Positions 12,501 through 23,600 of a DNA stretch of 64,000 bases are shown one piece after another. Origin of the DNA: Channa striata (lineage: Eukaryota > Chordata > Actinopteri > Anabantiformes > Channidae); the NCBI GenBank assembly GCA_033026295.1, contig CM065187.1, forward strand, positions 124,001 through 188,000, read 5' to 3'. Position 1 is the stretch's first letter. The number at the start of each line of letters is the position of its first letter. A model generated the notes under the pieces. The model was not told where the DNA came from. It was given only the letters and a program-made list of their open reading frames with translations, and made no database searches. The position numbers and the translations under genes are program-made.

Positions 12501-15500
12501 AAAAAATCCGGCAACAAAGGCCCAGGACCGTTGAGCATTTTCTGACCTCCACAAGTTTTAAAATGTCTCCCTTTCAACATCTGATATGGTGTCTACATTC
12601 TATCGTGAATCACATATGATGAGATTTGCTCATGATTGCATTGTTTTTATTAACATCCTCACAACCTTTTGGTAATTGGGGTTGTAAAATAATCAAAACG
12701 GAACAGATTACAAGTTTTTTCAACTTAAAATGTGGCTTCATCTGATGCACTCTGGAGATTATATTTAAACACTATTTATTATGACAATGCTGAATAAATA
12801 TTGTTTTGACAGTTTCCTGATACCTGTATTTGTTCCCAGCAGATTCTCAAGGTCATGGTCCATCCTCCTGTTCTAACGGCTGACAGGGGACTGCTACTAC
12901 TACTTTAGAATGAATACTCTCCAATGCAACAGTGACTCTTCACATATATGAAGAGGCCAAGTCCAGATCAGCTGCTCGGATCACATCTGATCTTTGCTGT
13001 GGCTCCTCCAATACTACGACTGACTCTTCCATTAGTTCTGGTTTGGGTTCGTGACTTTCGACATTCAAAACTCTCCACTTTCAGGTTCTTTGTTTTTTTA
13101 TTCAAAAATGCAGGCATAGCAGGAACGTGGTGTAGTGATTTTACATCTCAGAAACAGATGTTTTCAGTCAGGAACCAGAAACTAAAATAACATTTGTGCA
13201 GTTTGGTGAATCTGATTCAGATGAACAAACCTCACAGAGAAAGGTAGAGACATTTAGGATGAGATTATGAAAATGTTCATGCTGGGTGACTCTTAAAACT
13301 TGAAAAGTGGATAAATGTACACAAGATAAGTTCTGACTTGAAGGGAGACAATAATAAAGGCAATAAAAGAAAAAAAAAAACAGAGGAAAAGGACAAGTTA
13401 CCAGACAGGAGGAGGTGCAAAGCGGTCGGACTGCAGATTTTAGACGTCGACGGAAAAACTCTCCCAGGTTTCTGTATTGATGTAAATCCTCCACTGCCGC
13501 CTCCTTATAAAGAAATCCTCTGGTTAATTTAATCGTTTAAATAAAAACTAAATCTAGGATCAATTCTTGTCAAGGTTTGTGTAAATCTGAAACTACCATG
13601 TCAGTGTGACACAGAAGTCATACCACACTTTTCTTACATTACACACAACCACGGGTTTAAAGCTTAGTGGACACCTGCAGTTTTAAATCTCTACAGCTGA
13701 TGCTGACCTGCATGTTGACTCCGAACATCCAGATGTACAAGGAGTAAACAGGTTTCCGCATCCAAGTGGGCAACTCCATCCCGTTCAGACGACCCCAGGC
13801 CCGTGAGAGGAGGCGAGTCGGGAAGGTGCGGTACAATGCCACCTGCAGGAGACACAGAGAAATACAGGGTCAATGTGCTGGAGTTAAAGAAGAGGAGAGA
13901 AATTATATAAGTGTTTATTTTCAAAGTGAAAGGAGGACAGGGTCTGACAAAATAAGAAATGTGGGGAGAAAGAGATTGAAGGACTGCAGACGCAGAAAGT
14001 AGAGGACTTGGTTTTGTGTGTGACTGTTTCTTTGGTCTGTAAACGTGGCCATTTGTCCACCTTTATTGTTCATTAGCCAAGGCTTGAGTAACTTGCCTGT
14101 CATAATAATTATCGAGTTATGGTGTAATGCTGATTGCTGTATGACATGCTCATCAAATACAACAACTTGTTTGCCAATCTTTAAGTGCTGCTGGCATCCT
14201 TTCTGTTTGCTTCACCACGTCCATGCACCTTGGCAGCAGGTGATGTTGTGCCAGATCTTATTTTCACTGATGCTAATCAAACAGGTGACTGAACTGCACT
14301 GGATGGTGACTGGATCATTTACCTTTGTATGGGGGGACTATGTACCATTTATGACTGTTGCTGAACATTAACGTTCATGTACATAAACAAAAGCTGAACA
14401 GAGAAAATAAACAAAAGAATAAAAAGAAGAGTTTCCTTAGTTTCTATTCGTCCAATTGGCAGCTGCTCTTACCCGGTTGGCCAGTGGCCGTAGGGTGCTG
14501 ACAGACAGGAAGTAGCAGAGCAAGGTGACAGGCCTACGATGCCAAGGTGAAGGGTGACACATGCCACCACTGAGCATGCTCAGATGGTGACGAAGAGCCA
14601 AACGCGACACCTGGAGCCTGACAATGATAACAAGACTTAACGAGATTTACAAGGACACTGGGGTCATTTCTAATCCCACTTAAGTTCTGGCACTCAAGAT
14701 TAATTGTGTGAATTATTCCTTTCACTGAACAGGTGTCCATGAGAGACATGAGAGAGGAAGCCACATGTTTTCCCGCTTCTGGTGAATAAAACACATGGGA
14801 GCGCAGTCTGTTACACCTTAAGCTTGGTTTACGGTCATGCTTTGCATCTACACAGAGGCCTACGCCCTTATGAGCATTTTAAAAGTTTACACCCCATATA
14901 ATAAATCCCCATAAGTCCCCATATAACACATAAATTAAGTCTTGTCTTATGTTAATATATTTCATTCATTCATAATACTGAGCAGGTGTTCACACAACAC
15001 TAATCACAGTATTTAAGATACAAATTACTGAAGCAGTTCATTTGGAGAAAGTCTCTCCTTAGAACAACATAATGATATATGGTTGATGCTAAGAGAAAAC
15101 AGCAGGAGCTACATAAAACGCTCTAGTCTCTCTCTACTCCCTACACAAAGAGAAAAATAGAAATGGAAACTCCCTTGGTGGTAACTTAAATAGTTTATGA
15201 AAATAATGCATGAGTGTATGTTTCATATGAGAAATCTAATCTGAAACTGATGGGATTAAAAATAATATTAGGACACAGAGAAACAGACTTATTTGTACAT
15301 ATACGATTGGGAGGTCGTATAAAAATACAAAACTGATATACCATCAAAAATAAAAAAAAATATAAAAATCGTTTAAATTCATTTGGCGACCCCTGATGGG
15401 AAAAGTCGAAAGAGTAGTAGTAGTAGTAGCTCAGATATATTGACTTGTTTTCCTTTCTATAAAAAAAGTTATGCAATACACAGAAAAATATTATTAATAT

Positions 15501-18500
15501 TTTAATAAATAAAATCAAGATACTGATAAAAAAAAATTCTACAATCTGTGGCACACACCGTCTCTGAACTGTACTGAAAATAGGGGGACTTTTTGGACAA
15601 ATAGTGGAATGGTAGTTCTGTTATCAGTCATTTTTTGGAGCTGAAGCCATTTCCCTGGTGTGTGAATAAATGTGAGTTGTCCACCTCGGCTTCCTGTTAA
15701 AGTGAAATGAGGACACATGCAGGGAGGAGGTGTGGACACTAATGAAGCAGGCACAAGCTAATAAACCTAGACTGCAGTAAACCGAGCGTGAATGATAACA
15801 GCAACGCTAAAAAAAACATTTCAATAAATTCAATAATGAAGCTTCTACCAGTTGCATGTCTGAACTCATTCAATATTGAATTAAAATGTATTATAATTAA
15901 ATTTATAATACAAAAATTTGCAGCTAAATGTTAATTAATGTATTACGTAGATAATTGATTAACCAATCCTCATTATTTCAGCTGTAATGAAAAGTTAACC
16001 CGGCTCTGGATGTGGTGTATCTGACTGTACTAATTATTACAAATCAAATTTGGAGTTAGTGGGTAACTAGGTTAGCAGGTTAGCGCAGGATCACCTGCTA
16101 AGAGGCTAAGCTAGGCTGTGGCTAAAATAGCTGAGCAGCTAAGCAGCAGTGGCCAGGGAACACCCCCTGCCTCACACACAGACACTAATCTCCTCCAACC
16201 CCCAACCCGGTTCTAGTCGTTTCCCGCTTTCCCTGTTGTGTTCCGGTTTCTCGTGTTTAAATTAAATTCATTTTGTAAGGGCTTTCATATCTGACCATTA
16301 CTATGAAACATGTTCTTCTTTTTGCAGTAACATTTGCTCAGCTGCTGAGCGATCAATAAAGTCTTATCAGTGTCTCTCATATGAAATCATCAGGTTTTTC
16401 AGTTAGATTTTTTTTACTTTAATTTTCTTTCACTCATCTAAATATTGGATTGAAAAATCATAACACCAAATATGTCTGCAGTTTGCTCACATTAACCTTT
16501 AGTGCCTCACGTTTTGCCTCAGCTGTCTCACTGTTTAGACGTTGTTTGCTTCCCTACCCCTACTTGAGCTAATTTCTTCCTCTCCCACCTGAAACGTCCT
16601 GCCGTTTTCATCCTCACCCCTCTTCCTCCTCCATCTCTCTTGCTCCCTCCAACACTATGGCAACGACGGCGGCTCCCCTGCCGTAGCAGGTGACGAGAAG
16701 AGAACCTCACCATGAACGAGTGGTCGCAGAGGATGATGCCGGATGACGACACATCTGAACAAATGCTTTCAAATCTCCACAAAGTTTGAGAGAAGAAGTG
16801 TGTGTTCACTGACAGAACAGAAGAAGAAATGACCAAGGGAAAGAGGAACTGAGATACTGTCTGAGGGGAGGGCACATAGAAGGGGGGGGTTAATACAGAC
16901 TGACTGGTAGACAGAGAGAGGGGGTAGTATCAAAAGAGCAAAGAAAAATGCTACTGAAGGCTTAAAACCCAAATTTACTGACTTTACATTTTAGTGATTT
17001 GGAAATCACAATTACAGCAAATCTTAAACGTTTTTTATTTAAATTTTTATTTAAAAACATTACCAAGCACATCAGATTGATTACTTGACTATAAGATTCA
17101 ACCACATCACTATTAAATATAGATTAAAAAAAATTACATATATTCAAAATATAGAGAATGTATTATTTATTTATAAATAATTTTCATGGCAAGTCCCCAA
17201 ACTTTTTATTGTCCAAACAGGGCCTTACTTCATCCTGCCTGGTAACTGATTAACCAATCAGATAAAGCCATTAGAAAACAGACCAATCTGGGTGCAGAAG
17301 GGCAGTGAGGAGAGGACAGGAAGCAACAAGTTGCTGATGTGTCAGTGCCACGTGACTGTTGACAATGTGACATTATAACCCTGGTGACATCATTGTCACC
17401 TTTCACCTAGAGAGCCAATATCAGACTGATGACCATATCAGGTTTTATACATGGGGTCAAAGGACAAGGCGAGAAGATGGATGGAAGAGAGGAATCAGAA
17501 TGAATAAAAGAAGAAGAGGAAGAAGAAGAAGAATGAGTCATCTCCTACCTGAGTGGGCGAGGCCAGAGAGGACGGGGCTTCATCATCTCTGTGACCCCTC
17601 CTCCTGTAGTGCTGGTAACCAAGGTAACAGCTTCCTGTCACCAACAGGAGGGTGAGGGGGCGAGGCCGAGGTAGGAGACCACGACCTGGTGAAAAAGAGA
17701 TTTGATTGCTACTGACAACAACTACAATCAGACTGATGAGTGGGTTTTCTGCTAAACAGGTGAGCTGACTATGGATGATTTCACGACAACCTGAGAGTCC
17801 AGCAGGTCAGAATTCTTCACGTCAATCAACACAGAGCATCTACTGCCCCGAAAGTAGTTGCTCATTTGCTAGCAATGAGCAGGTGGGACACTCGTCAACA
17901 AGAAACTGTCGTAGCCCTTTTTAGCGCCAGTTCACATTTTGCCCAGTTGTGTCGAGGTCTCCATTCAGGATGTATTATTTATCATGTCTGGATGGCCTAT
18001 CGATGACTAAAATGTGTCTACATCAAACGTCCACAGAACCAGTGAACCTCCCAAGTCACACGTTTTAGACATAGGTTTGTAATCTTTACTTCAACCTCAG
18101 TCAATGACAACACACAGAGGAGCTTCCTCTCATCGTGTTTTGTAGTGAGCACGTGTGGAACATAGTCATATCTTCAACTACAGCATGAACACAGAAACCT
18201 TTCCTGCTGGTGTTGGTGATGTGAACCCCAGCTCCTCCTCTCATTAAACACTGAAGTCCAAGTTTCCCCTTGCGGTCAGGTCAGCTGCAGGGCTGTCACC
18301 CGTGTTTGAGTGTCAATGAGAACCAGGGGAACGCACTTTGAGTAAAAATGTGTTTGTGCTCAATGACGACCAATGAAGATTTTGATGAACGAGAGAAATA
18401 AGATATTGAAGTACAACATTAACACCATTAAAAATACAGCCCTTTAAGAGCTTCTTTTTGATTAAAAATAAACACACACGTTAGTCCCTTTTCTCCAATT

Positions 18501-19509
18501 AAAATAATTGATTAAAAGGACGTGAGTGTGATAATAATTGTAGAAAACAAAACCGATCTAGGCCACTTTGATTTGTTGTATTTTAAAGATTAAGTTGATT
18601 CAAAAATTAAAAGCAAAGTCTGAATTTAATGTCTCAAAACTTTTGTTTACTGTCAAGTTATTTTGTCAGAAGATTGTGGGTGTGTTTTCTAGGAACCATT
18701 TCATTATGATTTAATGTGACGTAAACAGACATCAGACAAGATAACTAAAGGATTGTTAAATGTGACAGAGGACGATGATGATGAAGCAGACACTGACCTG
18801 AGCTGAGGCTGCGCCGCTGCTGCTGCTGCAGGCTGCGGAGACACGAACACGTGAACCGTTAAACATGTACGAACAACAGTTTCAAACACAAACTCAGCCA
18901 CTGTCAGCTGAGCAGTAAGGTGCTCAGGCTCGGTTCGTAACACGCGGACGGCAACTTAAAGAATAAAAGACACAGATTGTGGGTTTCTGAATCCGGGCTG
19001 AGAACACGTCACGTACAGACCATCATTATACTGAAACACGTGCGCTCAGTGGTGCGCTCAACATTGAAGTCGAAAGTTTCAATGTTGAAATTAAAAACAA
19101 GTTTGAGATATTTATGTGACGTATTTTTTGTCTGACACTCACCTGGAGCTAAAATAAAAACTGATCAGACAAAGACTCTTGGTCACTGACGACTTCGACC
19201 AGATGAACTAACCTGCTCATTAAGTGAAAAGAGGTGAGCCCTTATCGGTCAGCCTTCTCTCTCGGCTAACAGTGTCATTACAGGACGACATTTGGACGGA
19301 AGCTGGTGACACTCGTGCCAAAAGGACACATACGTCATACAAGCGTTACGTTCCAACCCCGCGCCCGTGAAGGACAGTCGTCACAGACCGATGACGACAT
19401 GTTGACATTAGTAACAACAGTTATTTTATTTAAGATACAACGTAAAAGAAAACCTGCAGATGCTCCTCCACGCCGCTCCACTCATCGACCGCCGGCAGGG
19501 CAGCGCCAT
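9589..19509 (-). CDS. pisd: phosphatidylserine decarboxylase, mitochondrial
   Basis: Nine coding exons: 19454-19509, 18798-18832, 17549-17685, 13708-13842, 13402-13503, 10734-10857, 10505-10648, 10266-10426 and 9589-9858. All have GT-AG ends and matching phases, giving 387 residues. The enzyme makes phosphatidylethanolamine from phosphatidylserine at the mitochondrial inner membrane. An Arg/Ser-rich presequence (MALPCRRSMSGAAWRSIC) precedes a short hydrophobic segment at about 40-54. Conserved blocks follow: SRAWGRLN, YSLYIWMFGVNM, DLHQYRNLGEFFRR, ISPADGKILHF, YLAPGDYHCFHSP (catalytic Asp/His region, 225-230) and ARWVKELFCLNERVVLTG. The self-cleavage motif LGST is at 354-357; cleavage before Ser356 forms the pyruvoyl group. 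A Gly/Val-rich insert of about ten residues precedes it. Active-site residues are intact. Introns hold a Tc1 element and an RTE stub. Confidence 0.96.
11353..12686. mobile_element. decayed Tc1/mariner-type transposon in a pisd intron
   Basis: Terminal inverted repeats CAACCCCATCACCAAAA (from 11355) and ttttggtaattggggttg (to 12684) are flanked by TA on each side, the Tc1/mariner target duplication. Near 12370-12480 a + strand frame reads FQQDNAKPC, ITTAWLCRRR and, after a stop, PACSPDQ. These recall the DDE transposase blocks QDNAKPHT and WPACSPDLSPIEN. Stops and gaps show it is inactive. It carries a 130-bp insertion (12101-12230). Confidence 0.8.
12093..12238. mobile_element. 130-bp insertion with 8-bp TSD nested in the Tc1 element
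   Basis: The sequence 12101-12230 (cacgggtgtccagatccagg ... gatgcccca) is bounded by exact 8-bp direct repeats ATCTAGAT at 12093-12100 and 12231-12238. The duplication length fits a hAT-type insertion. It has no coding capacity and is younger than its Tc1 host. Confidence 0.75.
14473..14617 (-). CDS. pisd: alternative N-terminal exon of pisd
   Basis: This 145-nt open exon has a good acceptor (ttatcattgtcag) and a donor CGG|GTAAGA. It reads LQVSRLALRHHLSMLSGG ... RRPVTLLCYFLSVSTLRPLANR and joins in phase to the exon starting VALYRTFPTRLL. The blocks LALRHHL and PVTLLCYFL..STLRPL resemble the N-terminus of the alternative mammalian PISD isoform (LALRRRLGQLS ... PLTVLYYLL..GALRPLS). It cannot follow exon 3 (17549-17685), because a phase-0 end would shift the frame. 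It therefore needs its own upstream first exon, which I could not find. Confidence 0.7.
15384..15431 (+). mobile_element. RTE LINE 3'-end stub
   Basis: The sequence ggcgacccctgatgggaaaa...cgaaagag followed by (tag)n is the reverse complement of the 3' ends of the RTE copies at 4.6, 32.8 and 63.5 kb. Under 50 bp survives, an extreme 5' truncation on the + strand. Confidence 0.8.
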
Positions 19510-19515
19510 GTTGTG
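19500..19515 (-). promoter_or_regulatory. YY1-like motif spanning the pisd start codon
   Basis: On the - strand the start codon lies in CAACATGGCGCTG, which fits the AAnATGGCG core recognised by YY1 and is common at start sites of vertebrate housekeeping and mitochondrial genes. The surrounding bases are locally CpG-rich. Regulatory use is inferred. Confidence 0.4.
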
Positions 19516-20654
19516 TTGTTGAAATTACGTCAGGCCGTCTTCTTCTTTGGTGACGCAGACGGTACGCTGCGGCGGCGCAGTGCTGCCCCTGCTGGTTATT
19601 AGCTGGTTTCATTCTGAAGCTCTGAGCCGATCCTTGCTTTTATTCCAAGGTACTTGTCAGGCCGGTTTTCTGCCATTTAAAAATACCCACTGGCCTGGAT
19701 TTACATTTAAAAAAATCTGCGTCGTCTGCAATGTGACAACTTTTAAAATATTTTAAATACATGTAATACCCTGTAATTGACGAATGTGAATAAGCATTGC
19801 TAACAACTGGGTTGTCAAAAAGGTATGGGCCCCCTTTTAGAATATGCCATTGTGACTTGAAACTACAGTCCTTCCAGAGTTTAAAGGTAAAGAATAAAGA
19901 ACAGAATAAATGCTGGGGTAAAGCATGTTCATTTTATTGCAAAAAAATTACTCCAAAACCCAGGACACATAAGCTGTCTATAAAAAAAAACAGCCCAACT
20001 ATCAAACCCTTCATAGAAGTCAGGGATAATGCCAATCTCAGTTTTTATTAGCTCATAATAATCACCCTAATATAACTGTGTAACTATTTTTCTTTCCTTT
20101 AAAACAGCACAGCCATCCAATATAGGTTGGGTTAAAGGTTTAAATCCCTGGTATAAATGTTCCTCATCTTCAAGAAAACTGACCCAGGAGTGGGTTTAAA
20201 AATTTTTAAAATAAATGTAATTCGGCTAAAAGTACTTTTGTACTAAACAAATGTGCATCAAGTATTTTGTAATGTATTTATTTTGTTCCAGAGTGGGACA
20301 AAGTTTTTTTTGTTGAGATACATTACACAAAGTGAAATACATTTAAGTATGTCTTTATTTTGTGTTACAGAAACTTTGTCTTTAATTGGTCAGAAAATTT
20401 GAAAAACACCAAACACTGAAAAGGCATATGAAATTATGACTTAACCACTTTATTTACTTCAGTAAAAAATACTACTATCGTGTAGAAATACCACCTGGAA
20501 AATCAGTTTTGTCAAAGTACAGAAGTACTAGCAGCAAGATGTACTGTGCGTACTACAAAAACAAAAAATATGGTTCAGCTGAAGTTATTCCTAAATGTGT
20601 TGTGTTGCTAAACATATTTTAACACAATCAACATTTAATAAAATAAAAGCTATA
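19510..20654. other. pisd-wdr36 intergenic spacer
   Basis: Holds the pisd 5' flank, CpG-rich to about 19600, then AT-rich DNA with the presumed wdr36 3' UTR. Candidate - strand poly(A) signals (TTTATT on +) occur near 20277, 20356 and 20451. No other gene seen. Confidence 0.5.
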
Positions 20655-23600
20655 TCACAACAACGCGCTCTTGGTGTATGACAGCAGGCACAGTGATTGG
20701 TCAAACAATGCACGTAGCTCCATCCACACAGCCTCCAGTCGGGAGGAGAGGCGAAGCAATGCTGCCATGGCAGGAGCGTCCTGTGACAACGACTGGAGAT
20801 GGAGCTAAAAGATAAGGACAACAACACAGCATGAACAACGTGAAACTGGGGGGGGGGGGGCAAAAAATAAACGCTCTGATTGGCTCACCTTTAAGAAAAG
20901 TGCCAGGTAGGCGTGAGCCAGGTCAAAGTCTCGCCCAGTGGACAACATACTGTCAATCATATGGATAAAGGCAAGCAGGTGTGCGTTGGCCCCGCCTCCT
21001 TCTGAAGTCAAAGAGGTAAACTCAATGGAGAGGGCCGCTGGCCCACAATCCTTCAGGAGATGCAGTGGGTGCTCAACTGCAGAGAGAGTAAAAGAGAGGG
21101 GGTGTTTTTAATTTGTTTTATTTGTTTGAGGAGTAAGAGAAGAATAAGAATTTTGTGTGTAACTGTTCTGAAGTCATAGTTTCTGGTAATACAGGAGGCA
21201 GAGCAGATATTTTTCATTTATTAAGTAAAATATATAACAACTGTTATTTTTGATATTTAGTATAAGAACATGAGGAACAAAAACAGACACTCATGGGTTA
21301 CTTAAAACAAGTTTTTCAATTAGTTCAAAAAACACTCTTCTTTTTAACAAACTGTGAAATTAAAACATTAAAGAGAAAGCCCTTCACACACTGTAAAATT
21401 GTGGTGACAAAACAAAACTGTTCTGCCTGTTCCATTTTCCAGATGCTCCAGGATTTCTGACCCTTTTCTAATTAAAATGCCAGATTCAGGGCTTCCAATC
21501 TCGCAGCAGCAAAGGCTGCAAACTTCTGCAAACTCAAGACATACACTAATTTTTACTAGTTAGTCCCACTTATGTTACCTTAATTTTTATTCTTATTCCA
21601 CGGTTTGTTAGGCGTCTATCTAGTTCTGAACTGTTTGTCTTTCCACTTCCTGCACGTAGGTCTCTTTTAGGGGATACGTGCTAGCACTTTTTGGTGACTC
21701 TTATATATATTTATCTCTCCTGGCTATATGTCAAGGCGTCCTTGGGCAAGATATTGAACCCCCGGTGTGTGAGTGTTTGTGTGACTTGATGAAAAACTAT
21801 AAATGTAAGAGTAATGAAAGTTGGTAACCGTCTGCTGTATGATGTACTGCTTTACATACTGAGTATAACTAGTTGTGGAACTTCAATAAAAAAAAAAAAC
21901 ATTTTTCATTTTGAAATTATTAATTGATTGAAATTATTCGTTGACTGAATCCAAAAAAGACTCATGTCACACCACTCTTCAGATCTTGTTAAGAAGATTT
22001 AGAAGTAAAAGCACATGAAATGAGCACATTTTTGAAAATATCTTTTCATTTGCTTTCGCTTATAAATTGTTCAGGGATTTCAATATCAGGCTTACTCAAA
22101 TTAGTTTTGAGGGGCCAAGATGACAACAGTGAATTCGTTTGGACATGCTTCTATTTGCTAGAGATTTGGAAAAGTGCAGTTGTGAAAAAATATTTTTTTT
22201 GCAGTAGTTTCAATTTAAAATTATTAAATGATTTAAATCTCACAGCTGCAAAGACTTCAGGGCTTCCAATCGCAGACTGCCAAAAGCTGCAAGCAGTTCA
22301 TCACACGCCTTCTCTTAAGGAAATGCCCATTCTAGTTTTGTATTTAAAACAATACTGCTTGCTTGTTAAATGACGAATAAAGTGTTTAATGTAATATTGG
22401 TATGTAATATTAATATGAATTAATGTGATGCTAGTAAATTATCAATAATTGACTGAATTAATTGATTCTGCAATCAAAATCAAATAGAATTTAGGAGATC
22501 AGTGCCAACATCCAGCCCTACATGCATTCAGGGACTGAATTCTGGAACCTGGTTGTAGGCATTAGATTTTAATAGGATTGACAATACTGTCTGTATTCGT
22601 CCAAAGAAAAAGAAAATGGATTTGGACTCACATGACCCGGACTCCAGAGCTGATAACAGAGCAGAACTGAACTCAGAGTTCTGAAACAATGATCCCCAGC
22701 GCAGCACCTTGGACTGAAACAGGAAGTTAGGAACAAACACTGCCCAGGTAATGAAGAAAACACACAAAAAGAATTGGAGGACTTTAGGTTACCTGTGCTT
22801 CCTGTTCATTTGTCGTGGATGATGCAAACCGAGGCGTGAGACCAGGAGTTGTTGGCAGGAAGAACGGAGCCGCAACTGAAGTGACAGGTGGTGCTACAGG
22901 TTTGTTCCTTCTCTGCAGAGGAAACACTGACTTTATTATTTTTCGATCATTGGGACAAGTAGAAGTCTGTTTAGATGTGTTCTAGAATAAATAAAGTTGC
23001 AAAAATCTAAAATGTTCTGGTTAGTTTTGTCCTTTCTCTGCAGCTACAGTTTAAATAAAACATGAGTACGAGAAGAAATATTAGAGATAAGAGCTCCGAA
23101 CAAACTGTTTAAATTTTTCTACTGTCCTTCAGGGCTGTCAAATATATAAGAAAGCTATTTCCTTTCATCTGCCTACAGAGAGCAAACCTTCTCACCTTGA
23201 TCTCGTCCAGGTACAGCAGACTTTTCCACCGAGACTCCGGCAGCAGTGAAAGTGTCACCAGCTCTGCCCCTAGCTGTTGAGCTGACTTGTACGTATCATC
23301 AGCCTCCTCTGATTTCATCTCATGTTCATGCACATCCACCGTCACCCCTGGCAATGTCTCCACAGATGGCTGGTAGTCGGCAGGGAGAGGGCGGAGACCC
23401 ACGGGTCCACACAGACTCTTATTGGTCCTGAAGGAGGAGATGTGCACTGTAATTGGCTATTATAGGAGATCAGTCATCATTACAAATTACAAAAACAACA
23501 AAAGTGAGGTGATCTGCTGTAACTATAAATAGCTCTGTGATTGGTTCAGACCAGAGATAAATGCCCAGACTGTCGACATGAGCTGTTGCTAGGAAGTCTC

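Noticed and set aside
16528..16875. Arg/Gly-rich - strand frame considered as the missing alternative first exon of pisd
   Set aside because: It has a possible donor (agaggg|gtgagg), but no residue similarity to the mammalian alternative leader, and the start and phase could not be fixed.
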